The notes under the pieces were generated by a model. The model had not been told where the DNA came from. It did not search any database and saw nothing but the letters and a program-made list of their open reading frames with translations. From positions 1-64,000 of the forward strand of contig NZ_JNNU01000010.1 of NCBI RefSeq assembly GCF_000732195.1: a stretch of 64,000 nucleotides of DNA, in the 5' to 3' direction. Position numbers and translations under genes: made by a program. Shown here in pieces: positions 1 through 8,711 of this stretch (the first letter of the stretch is position 1; each line of letters opens with the position of its first letter). The stretch comes from Neorhizobium vignae. GTDB lineage: Bacteria; Pseudomonadota; Alphaproteobacteria; Rhizobiales; Rhizobiaceae.

Positions 1-459
1 GAAGCCTGCCGCCGGCAGCAAAAGCTCGAGACGGAGTTGCTCCGGCAGTTCGGTAGTTTCCCCCGCACAAGAGTCCTGCTCTCCGAAGATGGTGGTTTCA
101 TCTGGGCCTATTCCGGTCGGGAGATAGACCGTCTTTTGCAGAACGCGAATCAGGATGAAATGCGGAGGCAAGCAAGGGCAGCATTGGTCGCAAGCCGGAG
201 CGAATGGAGGACGGCGGACAAGCGGGTCGGATATACGAGAGCAAAAAAAGCCGAGGAGGAAATCGCACGTGTCGAGGAGGCGTTGGCAAAGGAATTGTGG
301 AGCGCGGCGCCTCAATCTGTCGCCGGCGTCGCGGTGAAGCTGCATTCCCTCCTGGAAATGGAGGATCCACGCTCTGCCCTAGAGGAAGCGCCGTGGCCGG
401 AGCTTCGGACGATCCTGGCCGATCTTGTGCGGATTTGCGCAGGTCCGCATCCGATCTGA
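1..459 (+). CDS. C-terminal part of a hypothetical protein (5' end outside window)
   Basis: The frame is open from base 1 to the TGA at 457-459, so the true start lies upstream; a TTG at 37 is only an internal candidate. The visible 152 residues are charged and helical, with a probable coiled coil in the middle (rich in Arg, Lys, Glu and Ala, about residues 55-100 of the visible part) and an acidic, Trp-containing C-terminal segment. I recall similar proteins as uncharacterised rhizobial or phage-like hypotheticals but cannot assign a function. No membrane segment or signal is visible. The next gene starts 122 bases later and looks like a separate unit. Confidence 0.6.
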   Translation, partial: EACRRQQKLETELLRQFGSFPRTRVLLSEDGGFIWAYSGREIDRLLQNANQDEMRRQARAALVASRSEWRTADKRVGYTRAKKAEEEIARVEEALAKELWSAAPQSVAGVAVKLHSLLEMEDPRSALEEAPWPELRTILADLVRICAGPHPI

Positions 460-581
460 GTTGGGCGCACGCCGACTCCCAACCGCGCTCTCGTCCAGTC
501 GATATATCGCCTATACATCTTTGATATCGTTTGCAATATTACCGTCACGCGACCATCCTACCCTGATATTGGGAGGGCACC

Positions 582-1856
582 ATGACGAAAGACAGTCAGG
601 CCTCTGCAGCCAAACCGCGATCGACGCGGAATACCCAACGTATGATAAAAACCGCCGACCCCATCTTCTCTCTTGCGTTTGATGCAGGTGTGATGGGACT
701 GAGTGCTAAGTCGGTTGAACGACGCCTCGTTCATGTTTGCGACCGCCAGAACGGCACCCGCGAAGTCGTCGACTTCGTACGCTGTTCCTACCTCGGTCTC
801 GACAATCACCCAGCCATCATCGCGGGGGCCATCGAAGCGATCGCGGATTATGGCTCCCTGCACTGGTCCTGCGCACGAACGCGCCTCAATTTCGGGCTGC
901 TCTCGGACCTTGAGGAAAACCTTTCCGATCTGTTTCGGGCGCATGTCATTACGTTCTCGACCGTGCTTGCCGCCAATCTGAGTGCCATGCCCATCCTGGC
1001 TTCCGGTTACCTGACCGGGGGCGAAAAGCCGCTTGTCGTTTTCGACCGGCTGGTCCACGCGACGCTGGCGGTCCACAAGCCGCTCGTCGCTGCCGAGACC
1101 ACAGTGCTCACCATCGATCACAATGATGTCGATATGCTCGAGCAGATCTGTCGGGCAAACCCGATCGTGGCCTTTGTCTGCGATGGTCTCTATTCAATGG
1201 GCGGTGCAGCACCGATCGATGAACTGCTCAGGCTGCAACGGCAATACGGATTATTCCTCTATATCGATGACGCCCACGGCATATCGCTTTTCGGTTTCCG
1301 AGGGGAAGGCTATGCCCGATCATCCCTTGCCGAAGAGTTTGGCGATCGCACCATCATTGCCGCGTCGCTTGGTAAGGGTTTTGGCGCCTCAGGCGCGCTG
1401 CTCATGCTCGGGTCACAAAGCCAGGAAGACCTCTTCCGGCGGTTCGCGCTGGCATTCGCCTTTTCGGTTCCTGTCAATCTTGCCGGCGTTGGCGGCGCGA
1501 TCGCATCGGCCAATCTTCACCGCACCCAGGAACTCCTCGATCGCCAGATCGCATTGGCAGAGCGGATCAAACAGTTCGATGCCATGATCGAAACTGAGCA
1601 GACCTCCCTGCCCTTTCCCATCCGCACCATCATGCTCGGAGACGAGCGTGCAGCTATTTCAGCGGCGCGTCAGTTGCTCGACCGCGGCCTCTATACGTCC
1701 GCGATCTTTTTTCCGACGGTGGCCGAGGGAAGAGCGGGTTTGCGTGTTTGCCCGACGGCCAGCCATCTGGTCGAAGAAGTCGATTGGTTAGGCCGCGAGC
1801 TGAGGTCCATTATCGAAGGACCTGCGGCCGACGGATCGGGGCCGCGTCCATGCTGA
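582..1856 (+). CDS. alpha-oxoamine synthase family PLP enzyme (BioF/SPT/CqsA-like)
   Basis: A 424-residue fold-type I PLP enzyme of the family that condenses an acyl-CoA with an amino acid to give an alpha-aminoketone. Visible family marks are a His near residue 165 in FDRLVHATL, the PLP-binding DDAHG near residue 230 and the Schiff-base lysine in SLGKGFGASG near residue 264. Length and motif order match 8-amino-7-oxononanoate synthase, serine palmitoyltransferase and the autoinducer synthase CqsA. No other biotin gene is nearby, so biotin synthesis is not supported. A good ribosome site (GGGAGG) precedes the ATG. The stop overlaps the start of the aminotransferase, so the two are translationally coupled. 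Substrates cannot be read from the sequence. Confidence 0.85.
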   Translation: MTKDSQASAAKPRSTRNTQRMIKTADPIFSLAFDAGVMGLSAKSVERRLVHVCDRQNGTREVVDFVRCSYLGLDNHPAIIAGAIEAIADYGSLHWSCARTRLNFGLLSDLEENLSDLFRAHVITFSTVLAANLSAMPILASGYLTGGEKPLVVFDRLVHATLAVHKPLVAAETTVLTIDHNDVDMLEQICRANPIVAFVCDGLYSMGGAAPIDELLRLQRQYGLFLYIDDAHGISLFGFRGEGYARSSLAEEFGDRTIIAASLGKGFGASGALLMLGSQSQEDLFRRFALAFAFSVPVNLAGVGGAIASANLHRTQELLDRQIALAERIKQFDAMIETEQTSLPFPIRTIMLGDERAAISAARQLLDRGLYTSAIFFPTVAEGRAGLRVCPTASHLVEEVDWLGRELRSIIEGPAADGSGPRPC

Positions 1857-3193
1857 TCACCGACGTCTCCGCGGCAGCAAACCAAAGGGCGCGACGCGTC
1901 ATGCCCATGGGAAACACAAGAAGCTCAGCATTTGCCACGCCATATCCTATCTATCTTGCATCAGGTGAGGCAGCCTATGTCACGGATGTGGATGGCAATC
2001 GCTATCTCGACTTCCAGAACAACTTCACCGCGCTTATCCACGGTTATGGTCATGCCGACGTCACAAGCGCATTGCTGGCGCAATTGATGAAGGGCTTGAG
2101 CTTTGCGAACCCAACATTTCCCGAGATCGAACTCGCGGAGCTTCTCTGCGACCGGGTAGCGCATTTCGAGCAAGTACGCTTCACCAACACCGGTTCCGAA
2201 GCGGTGATGATGGCCATCAAGGCTGCAAGGGCTTTGACCGGCCGGACGCTGGTGGCAAAATGCGAGGGCGCGTATCACGGGAACTACGACGCGGTCGAGA
2301 TCAACGTCTCCGCGCCGCCAATTGGCTGGACCGACGGCGGGGGGAACTCCACCCTTGAGCACGACGGATTAGCCGCTTCGGTAGAGCAACAGACTGTCGC
2401 AATCCCCTTCAACGACTTCGAACACACCGAGCGTATCCTCTCCGCGAACAGCGGGGAGCTGGCTGCAGTTTTGATTGACCCCCTGCCCTCCCGCGTTGGA
2501 CTCATTCCCATCGCGCCGGAATATCTTGCCTATCTGAGACGATGGACGTCAGCCCGATCCGCTCTTCTGATCTCCGACGAGGTGCTGAGCTTCAGGCTCG
2601 GGTACACCGGGGCCTTCGGCGAAAGCTCGATCAAGCCCGACATAACCGCCTTCGGCAAAATCATCGGCGGTGGTCTTCCTATAGGTGCGGTCGCGGGCGG
2701 CAGCGATGTGATGAAGGTCTTTGCGCCATTGGGCAAACGACCGTATGTCGCGCATTCAGGCACGTTCACAGCCAATCCGATGACCATGGTTGCGGGTCTG
2801 GCTGCGATGGCCGCGATGACGGAGGACGAGTTTCAGCGCATCAATCAACTCGGTGACGATGCGCGACGCCTGCTCGCCGATGCGTTTCGAAGCGCGGGCG
2901 TGACCGGCGCGGTCACTGGCGTCGGATCGCTGTTTCGCATCTTCATCGGTGCCGGTAAAATCTCAAGTTATGCCGAGGCCTATCTCGCCTCGCGGCATTC
3001 AGCCACGCTTGGCGACGTCGTCAGGTACATGCGCGATCGCGGTGTTCTGATTTCGCAAGTCGGCCTTGGAGCGATTTCGACTCCGATGACGCCGACGGAC
3101 CTCGGCATGCTTGCTGCAGTCTTCGAAGACGCCCTGCGCGCGGTGGTCGTGAGAGCCCATGCGAGAACAGAGGGCGCAGCCGATGAATCTTGA
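1850..3193 (+). CDS. class III aminotransferase, glutamate-1-semialdehyde aminomutase-like
   Basis: A PLP-dependent class III aminotransferase of 447 residues. It shows the N-terminal YVTDVDGNRYLDF strand, the phosphate-binding TNTGSEAV, the LISDEVLSFR segment with the PLP-contacting Asp, and the catalytic Lys in FGKIIGGGLPIGA. Overall it resembles glutamate-1-semialdehyde 2,1-aminomutase, but its place directly after an alpha-oxoamine synthase suggests a special pathway rather than haem synthesis. I chose ATG 1850, which overlaps the upstream stop by 7 bases. The frame stays open upstream to 1748, but only inside the previous gene. It may transaminate or isomerise the aminoketone made by its neighbour; that is inference. 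Confidence 0.85.
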   Translation: MLITDVSAAANQRARRVMPMGNTRSSAFATPYPIYLASGEAAYVTDVDGNRYLDFQNNFTALIHGYGHADVTSALLAQLMKGLSFANPTFPEIELAELLCDRVAHFEQVRFTNTGSEAVMMAIKAARALTGRTLVAKCEGAYHGNYDAVEINVSAPPIGWTDGGGNSTLEHDGLAASVEQQTVAIPFNDFEHTERILSANSGELAAVLIDPLPSRVGLIPIAPEYLAYLRRWTSARSALLISDEVLSFRLGYTGAFGESSIKPDITAFGKIIGGGLPIGAVAGGSDVMKVFAPLGKRPYVAHSGTFTANPMTMVAGLAAMAAMTEDEFQRINQLGDDARRLLADAFRSAGVTGAVTGVGSLFRIFIGAGKISSYAEAYLASRHSATLGDVVRYMRDRGVLISQVGLGAISTPMTPTDLGMLAAVFEDALRAVVVRAHARTEGAADES

Positions 3194-3728
3194 GACCGAA
3201 CGGCTATTCATGCGGCCGGTGACCAACCGCGACGGCGACGCGCTACACCGCCTTCATACCGATCCGCTTGTCGTCGAACTTATCATGCAGGGCAAACCGC
3301 TGACGCGGGCCGAATCTGACGCTCGTCTCGATCTCTATCTCAACGAGTGGGATCGCTATGGCTATGGCTTCTGGATGCTCTATCTCCGTGAACCGAACGG
3401 TGACCTGACCTTCGTTGGACGCGCCGGACTGCGCCGATATGACGAAAACGATGTCGAGGTCGGTGTCTGCCTGTTTGGGTTTTCCTCCGGCAAGGGCATC
3501 GCCGGAGAGAGTCTTGAAGCCGCGATCGAGTTCGGCTTTCGACGCCTTCCTCTGCGCCGGCTGGTCTGCGTCATCAGGCCGACGAACATCCGGTCTCAGA
3601 AGGCCATGCTGCGGCTGGGATTTTTTTTCATCGGCATGACCGAACATCTTGGGACAGCCTTTCGCTTCTATGAGATGCAACGACCGGGCAAATTTGCACT
3701 GCAAGGCTCGGGAGTTCGAAGATTATAA
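3183..3728 (+). CDS. GNAT family N-acetyltransferase (RimJ/RimL type)
   Basis: A 181-residue acetyltransferase with the typical N-terminal LETERLFMRPV strand, a central strand around FVGRAGLR, and a C-terminal region that includes RPTNIRSQKAMLRLGF, the usual acetyl-CoA-binding and turn segment of RimJ/RimL enzymes. ATG 3183 fits the family N-terminus and overlaps the preceding aminotransferase by 11 bases, so it is the third gene of one operon. In this setting it may N-acylate the amine product of the first two enzymes, though GNAT proteins are too diverse for the substrate to be named. Frame and length look intact. Confidence 0.8.
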   Translation: MNLETERLFMRPVTNRDGDALHRLHTDPLVVELIMQGKPLTRAESDARLDLYLNEWDRYGYGFWMLYLREPNGDLTFVGRAGLRRYDENDVEVGVCLFGFSSGKGIAGESLEAAIEFGFRRLPLRRLVCVIRPTNIRSQKAMLRLGFFFIGMTEHLGTAFRFYEMQRPGKFALQGSGVRRL

Positions 3729-3856
3729 CGCCACCAGAGTTTCCGGGATCGAATTGCTGCAGCTACCAGCCCCGTCCATGAAACTCTTATGTGCGTAGCG
3801 CCGACGGCCAGAATCTCTAGAATGTGCACGATAGCGGGATGAAATAAGCTAGTGAT

Positions 3857-4122
3857 ATGAATGGAGCCGGCGTCATTCAGACTCCAAGCACGCCGATGCC
3901 GTGAGAGGTATGGGCGCAACGGCCTTGGACCTTTTCGGACCGACCGTCCGCGACGAAGCCCACGCGTCGAGCGACCTCGACCTGTTCATCGATTATGACC
4001 CTGCCAAACGGCTCTCGCTCCTTGATCTCGTCGGGATCAAGCAGTTCCCGGAGGAACGACACGCAGCAGCCTGCCCGATGCTTCGGACCGACATCGAGCA
4101 ATCAGCCATTCGTGTCTTCTGA
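3857..4122 (+). pseudogene. MNT-type nucleotidyltransferase remnant
   Basis: Reading from the ATG at 3857 gives about nine residues of the expected N-terminus and then runs out of frame. From about 3883 another frame continues as KHADAVRGMGATALDLFGP, then SSDLDLFIDYDP, and ends in a run like the family tail (MLRTDIEQSAIRVF). These are the substrate-binding helix, the Gly-Ser-type loop (here Gly-Pro) and the DxD metal site of minimal nucleotidyltransferases, the antitoxin-like partner of HEPN proteins. The middle, around residues 45-60 after the metal site, does not look like the family and may hold a second compensating shift. No HEPN partner gene is seen. Treated as a decayed gene. Confidence 0.6.
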
Positions 4123-4157
4123 TGGTCAAGCTCAAGGTTGGGCCGGCCGCGCTTGCT

Positions 4158-4784
4158 TCACTCAATCGTCGCCTTCTTTCGCGGTGCGAATTCAGTCTCG
4201 ATCAGGATCATCACCTCGTCGCTGACCACCGGCACATGAAGGCTGAGGCCCCATTCGCTGCGTTTGATCCTGGCAATAGCGGAGAAGCCGAGCTTTGGCA
4301 CCTTATCCATCGGGTGGTCTGCCATTGAGCCATTGAACGTCACGTCGAGCGTCGCCGGACGGGTCTGGCCGCGAAAGGTGAGGTTGCCGGTCACCTGCCT
4401 TGGTTCTCGGTCGTCACTTTGACATCGGTGGATACAAAGCTGATCGGCTGCGCCGCCAGAAAGTTCACGTCGCCGGCTATCTTCTTGTCGAAATCCTCCA
4501 CATCGGGAAATGGGAAGTCGGTGCGTACCGAGGTCGGATCGATACTCGCCGACACCTTTGAAGCCGCCGGGTCCTCCGAATCCCAGAGGAGCTCGACGCT
4601 CATCTTGGTAAAACGCGCCGTATAGTTCGACAGCCCGAAATGACTGACTTTCCAGGTGACGCTCGAATGGGCGGGGTCGGACACGTAGGTCCCGGAAGGC
4701 GCCGGTGACAGCTTGCTCTGGGGGAAGGCAGGCGCGGCGAACAGCGCCGACAGCGCGAGAAGATGCAGGTATTTCATGAGCATG
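4158..4784 (-). pseudogene. yceI: YceI-family periplasmic protein, frameshifted
   Basis: Starting at ATG 4784, or 4778 six bases downstream, the protein has a clear signal peptide ending near PAFPQS. It then has the YceI lipocalin-like beta barrel: SDPAHSSVTWKVSHFGLSNY, the long DPTSVRTDFP loop and FVSTDVKVTTENQGR. There the frame hits a stop at 4391-4393. A second frame begins exactly at that point with VTGNLTFRGQTRPATLDVTF, the next strands of the same family, and runs to the stop at 4158. Loss of one base around 4394-4400 explains the break. YceI proteins bind isoprenoid-type lipids in the periplasm. The gene is either newly broken or carries a sequencing error. Confidence 0.75.
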
Positions 4785-4824
4785 GTCCTTCTTGCTGAAT
4801 CAGGTGCATCAATGGTTGAAGTAT

Positions 4825-6366
4825 TCAAGCCGCCGTCTGAACCGGGAGGAGTTTGAGGAGCTGGCGGATACCCTCCTCCTCGGCGGTGAAATCGCCGGTC
4901 GTGATCGCCCCGAAAGCGGCCGCGGTAGCCTCCGTCTTCGCCGGCGCATGCGGCAGGGCGTCTGGCCCTTGCAGGCGGAAGGAGATCGGCGAGAGCGGTC
5001 CGAACAGCAGCGCCCGTTCGAGATCCGGCCAGATCGTCAGGTCCGGCTCCACACCGGCATTGCGGGCGAAGGCGAGTGCTGCGACATGCATCGGCAGGCT
5101 GAGCGGTCCCGAGCGGGTGGCGCGGCAACGTTCGACCCCGGCAAGCATCGCCGCCCGCGCCGGAAACGGCTGCTTGCTCCCTAAGCACTGGGCAACCCAG
5201 CGCGCCTGCAATTCTAGAACCGGAAAGACAGGTCCAACCAGATCGAACAGGCCGAGAAAGGCAAGCCCCGGCAGGTCCGGGTGGAAAGTGTGATCGTGAA
5301 GATCGGCACCATAGCCGTCGAGCCGGATCGTCCGGACGATATCCTCCGAAAGCCAGGGCATCGACAGTCGGTAGCCCGTGCCGAACAGAATGGCGTCCAC
5401 ATTGGCGCTCGTCCCGTCGCGGAACCAGATGGTGTAACCGTCGATCCGCTCGATCCAGGGCTTCACGGCGATGCGCCCCTCCGCCACCGCCGGCAGAAAA
5501 CCCTGCGACTGGGAGATGCCCGCTGCAAAGGCGTTGCCTTCCGGCTTTCGCGCACCGAACTGGTCCGGGGAACCGGCCACCTTCAGAACCTTCATGGTCA
5601 GCCCTTCGGCCAGCATATCCGGCGGCAACACGCTTTCCATCAGCACGGCGGCCCGATTGAACATCACGTAATCCGTCGGCACGCCGGCGATGATTTTCGG
5701 CAGGATGTAGCGCTGCCGGCGGTTGGCGGAGATCACCTGCGTCGCACCGCCGAGCGCGATGTCGGAGGCAATCTCCAGCGCACTGATCGAGCAGCCGGCT
5801 ACAAGCACCTTGCGCCCGCGATAACGCTCCGGGCCGTTATACTGGGCGGTGTGGGCGGCGCCGAGAGCTCCGGCAAAACCATCGAGTCCTGGTACTTCCG
5901 GCAGGTCGGGCACGTTCTGGCGTCCAGTTGCGATGATCACCCGCTGGAAGACTTCGGAACGCTCCTGCCCGTCTTCGGTCGAACGGATCAGCCAGCCATT
6001 GCCAGCCCGCTCCAGCCGTTCGACCCGCGCCTTCAGTCTCAGATGCGGCAGCAGGCCAAAGGTGAAGGCATATCGTTCGAGGTAATCGAGCATATCCTCC
6101 TGCCGCAGATAGGCGGCGCTTCCGGAGGCGTGGTCTAGATCGGAAAAGGCAGTCATCACGTGGCTAGTATTGGTGCGCATGCCGGGCCAAATGGCGCTGG
6201 CGGCCGAGGCGGAATTCCATTGGCCACCGAGGCGGGACGAGGCCTCGAAAATGACGGGTACCAACCCACGGGCGATGAGGAAGCGCGCGGCGACGAGACC
6301 GGCTGGACCGGCGCCGATCACGGCGACCGCGTTTTCAGGCATTTTGACATGGTTCTGGGTGGGCAT
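4825..6366 (-). CDS. flavin-containing monooxygenase (class B)
   Basis: A 513-residue FAD/NADPH monooxygenase. The FAD-binding Rossmann motif GAGPAG lies at about residues 18-23, a second nucleotide-binding segment (VAGCSISALEIA) near residue 193, and the family-typical FGTGYR near residue 340. The central part before the second Rossmann fold matches flavin monooxygenases that oxygenate soft nitrogen or sulfur atoms, although the strict FxGxxxHxxxY identifying sequence is not clearly preserved. No signal peptide, so cytoplasmic. The ATG at 6366 faces the divergent FMN split-barrel genes across about 140 bases. The frameshifted yceI follows about 40 bases downstream on the same strand. The substrate is unknown. 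Confidence 0.85.
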   Translation of the reverse strand: MPTQNHVKMPENAVAVIGAGPAGLVAARFLIARGLVPVIFEASSRLGGQWNSASAASAIWPGMRTNTSHVMTAFSDLDHASGSAAYLRQEDMLDYLERYAFTFGLLPHLRLKARVERLERAGNGWLIRSTEDGQERSEVFQRVIIATGRQNVPDLPEVPGLDGFAGALGAAHTAQYNGPERYRGRKVLVAGCSISALEIASDIALGGATQVISANRRQRYILPKIIAGVPTDYVMFNRAAVLMESVLPPDMLAEGLTMKVLKVAGSPDQFGARKPEGNAFAAGISQSQGFLPAVAEGRIAVKPWIERIDGYTIWFRDGTSANVDAILFGTGYRLSMPWLSEDIVRTIRLDGYGADLHDHTFHPDLPGLAFLGLFDLVGPVFPVLELQARWVAQCLGSKQPFPARAAMLAGVERCRATRSGPLSLPMHVAALAFARNAGVEPDLTIWPDLERALLFGPLSPISFRLQGPDALPHAPAKTEATAAAFGAITTGDFTAEEEGIRQLLKLLPVQTAA

Positions 6367-6503
6367 CGGCTTGCTCCTTGTTCGATGGGAACGCTTTAGC
6401 CAACTTCGCGAATGTCGTTTCCTAAAAGCTCATTAAGTGGCACGGGGGGAATCCTAAAACCTGCCTAACTGCGCTATGAACCTGTCCAAGGGGGAAACGC
6501 TCG

Positions 6504-6974
6504 ATGTTCGGGGACGAAATCGCAGGCTTCATAGAAAGCCCGGTGATGCAGATCATCGGCAGTTCAAACTCTGCCCGCCAGCCGGAGATTGGGCGGGCGG
6601 TGGGCGCTTGGATGTCCTCCGGCGGCGATACGATCGACCTCGTGGCCTCAGCCTGGCAATGGCCCGAGACCATCGCCAATCTGCGGGAAAACGGAAAAAT
6701 TGCCGTCACTTTTGCCCGGCCATCGGACTATGTCTCCTATCAACTGAAGGGACAGGCGACCATACGGCCCGCGGAGCCGGACGAGGTGGAGCGTTCATCC
6801 CAGTACATCGTCGCGATTGTTTCAACCCAGATGAGACTTGGCATGCTACCGGAGCTGATCATGCCGGTGCTTTCCAACCGCAACCCGATGCTGATCACGA
6901 TGCGCGTCGCGTCGGTCTTCGTTCAGACGCCCGGCTCGCGCGCCGGCGAACGTGTCTGGAGCACGAGCCCATGA
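6504..6974 (+). CDS. pyridoxamine 5'-phosphate oxidase-like FMN split-barrel protein
   Basis: A 156-residue protein whose opening (residues 1-60, with FIESPVMQIIGSSNSARQPEIGRAVGAW in two parts) and central WPETIANLRENGKIAVTFARP match small FMN-binding split-barrel proteins of the PNPOx superfamily. These often act as flavin-dependent reductases or as FMN or haem sensors. There is no membrane segment. The stop overlaps the next ATG by the ATGA arrangement, so it is co-translated with the larger split-barrel/GAF gene. The exact reaction cannot be named from sequence. Confidence 0.7.
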   Translation: MFGDEIAGFIESPVMQIIGSSNSARQPEIGRAVGAWMSSGGDTIDLVASAWQWPETIANLRENGKIAVTFARPSDYVSYQLKGQATIRPAEPDEVERSSQYIVAIVSTQMRLGMLPELIMPVLSNRNPMLITMRVASVFVQTPGSRAGERVWSTSP

Positions 6975-8314
6975 CGCCGATCAGGCTGACCCTGGCTGAT
7001 CTCGAAGCCTGTTTTGAAGGCGTGATCCCTTCAATCATCGCGACGGCGGATGCTGACGGTCTGCCGAACATCTCCTATCTCTCGCATGTCGCTGTGGTCG
7101 ATGATCGGCATGTGGCGCTCTCCAACCAGTTCTTCGCCAAGACCGCCGCCAACATCCGTCTGAACCCGCACGCGATGCTGCTTCTGGTGGATGCACGCAA
7201 TTCTGCACAATTCCGGCTGGAACTGGTCTTCGCCCACACCCTGGAGGCGGGACCGCTGTTCGATCACATCGCGCTTCAGATCGACGCCAGTAGCGCCCAG
7301 GTCGGCATGGCTGGCGTCATGAAGCTTCGCAATCTCGATGTCTTCCGCATCGTGAGCATCGAGCCGATCCCCTCCCAGGTCCAGACCGCCGAACCCGCAC
7401 GACCGAAAAGGAACCGGTTGACTGGCGCTGCCAGGATTGCCGAAGCGATCGCCGCAGAAACCGACGCGGACGGCATCATCGATGCCATGCTGGAGGGCCT
7501 GCGCGCGGAGTTCGGTTTCGAGCACGCCTTGTTGCTGCAGCTCTATGAAGAGCGCAACCAGCTCATCACCATTGGCAGCATGGGCTATGTCCCGTCCGGC
7601 ATCGGCTCCGAAATTCCGGTCGATGAAGGTGTGATCGGCGCGGCTGCCGCCGGTGGGCGTCTCGTCAAGCTGAGCGACATGAGCCGCATCCGCCGTTTCG
7701 GCGCGGCAGTGCGCGACTCGTCCGCCGACGAAAACCGCACGCGGGTGATCCCGCTTCCCGGGATGCCGGACGCGATGAGCCAGATTGCCGTGCCGCTCGT
7801 CGCCGCTGGCTCGGTGCGCGGCGTCCTCTTCCTCGAAAGCCGCGACCGCATCGCCTTCACCAGTGACGACGAGGCGGCTCTTTCGGTGATTGCCAGGCAA
7901 GCGGCCATGGCACTGGCCCTGAGCGAAAAGCTTTCTCTCGAAACCGAACCGCAACGGTCGGTCTCGGCCCAACCTCCGGCATCCGAAAAGACAGTTCAAG
8001 TTGTCCACCATCGCTTTGATGACAGCGTTTTCATCGATGGCGATTACGTCATCAAGGGAGTGGCCGGCAGGCTGCTTGCTTCGATGCTGGAACAGCACCA
8101 GCAAGGCGGCCGTCTGGAATTCTCCAACCGCGAAATTCGGCTCGACGCTGCGCTGAAATTGCCAGACTTCAAGGACAATCTGGAAACGCGGCTGCTGCTG
8201 CTCCGTCGGCGGCTGGACGAAAAGCGGCTGCCGATCCGGCTGACCCGCCTTGGCCGCGGCCGGATAGGCCTTCTAGTCGAAGGCCGGCTACGGCTCAGCA
8301 AGGACGTCGTATGA
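6971..8314 (+). CDS. FMN split-barrel + GAF sensor protein with possible C-terminal winged helix
   Basis: A 447-residue multidomain protein. Residues about 1-140 form a PNPOx-like split barrel (LNPHAMLLLVDARNSAQFRL region). A linker rich in Pro and Arg follows. Residues about 165-320 are a GAF domain (TDADGIIDAMLEGLRAEFG, VDEGVIGAAAAGGRLVKLSD, SQIAVPLVAAGSVRGVLFLE). The last 75 residues (IKGVAGRLLASMLEQH, NREIRLDAALKLPDFKDNLETR) look like a winged-helix output module of response-regulator type. The frame is open upstream to 6476, but ATG 6971 is coupled by a 4-base overlap and matches the domain start. It probably senses a redox or small-molecule signal with FMN or in GAF; the output is uncertain. 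Confidence 0.75.
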   Translation: MTPIRLTLADLEACFEGVIPSIIATADADGLPNISYLSHVAVVDDRHVALSNQFFAKTAANIRLNPHAMLLLVDARNSAQFRLELVFAHTLEAGPLFDHIALQIDASSAQVGMAGVMKLRNLDVFRIVSIEPIPSQVQTAEPARPKRNRLTGAARIAEAIAAETDADGIIDAMLEGLRAEFGFEHALLLQLYEERNQLITIGSMGYVPSGIGSEIPVDEGVIGAAAAGGRLVKLSDMSRIRRFGAAVRDSSADENRTRVIPLPGMPDAMSQIAVPLVAAGSVRGVLFLESRDRIAFTSDDEAALSVIARQAAMALALSEKLSLETEPQRSVSAQPPASEKTVQVVHHRFDDSVFIDGDYVIKGVAGRLLASMLEQHQQGGRLEFSNREIRLDAALKLPDFKDNLETRLLLLRRRLDEKRLPIRLTRLGRGRIGLLVEGRLRLSKDVV

Positions 8315-8480
8315 GGGGTTTGGAGGATTGGAAGTTCGAGCTCTTCCTGTCTGGAGGAATCTGGGCATCGATCCAGAACTTCCCCGATGGCTGGCATGCT
8401 GCGGCTGTAGGGCAATGTATTGAACTCATCCTTGAGTCCATTCAAATTGCCTCTCTCGGAGCTTCTTTGTCTCGGCAGCC

Positions 8481-8711
8481 CTACTGGTGCCGCTGGCGCG
8501 ACTGTTGATCAGACTGTGTCTCAGCCGTCATGTTAGCCAAGATCATGACGTACTCATCCGCGGCGTCGGCGAGGATCAGTGCGATTTCTTGCCGGCTGAG
8601 CCCTTCCTGCCGCAGGTGCTCTATCATCTCCAGCATCGCAGCTTCGACCCTGAAGCGGTGCGCAGGTGGAGGGTCGTATTGTTCATCGGGTGTCTGAGTT
8701 CGCATGTCCAT
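8481..8711 (-). CDS. small hypothetical acidic helical protein
   Basis: A 76-residue soluble protein with a Gln- and Asp-rich start, an amphipathic central region (MLEMIEHLRQEGLSRQEIALILADAADEYVMIL) reading like two helices joined by a turn, and a Gln/Arg-rich tail. ATG 8711 has a GGGGAAG Shine-Dalgarno sequence seven bases upstream; ATG 8705 is an alternative. The middle helix-turn-helix spacing is suggestive, but I do not recognise the family. The 165 bases between it and the GAF gene hold nothing recognisable. Confidence 0.55.
   Translation of the reverse strand: MDMRTQTPDEQYDPPPAHRFRVEAAMLEMIEHLRQEGLSRQEIALILADAADEYVMILANMTAETQSDQQSRQRHQ

Noticed and set aside
5281..6138. Long plus-strand frame opposite the flavin monooxygenase
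   Set aside because: Antisense to recognisable FMO motifs; composition typical of a GC-rich shadow.
7031..8104. Long minus-strand frame opposite the GAF gene
   Set aside because: It is antisense to a gene with clear domains, is His/Arg/Gln-rich and lacks a ribosome site and family resemblance.
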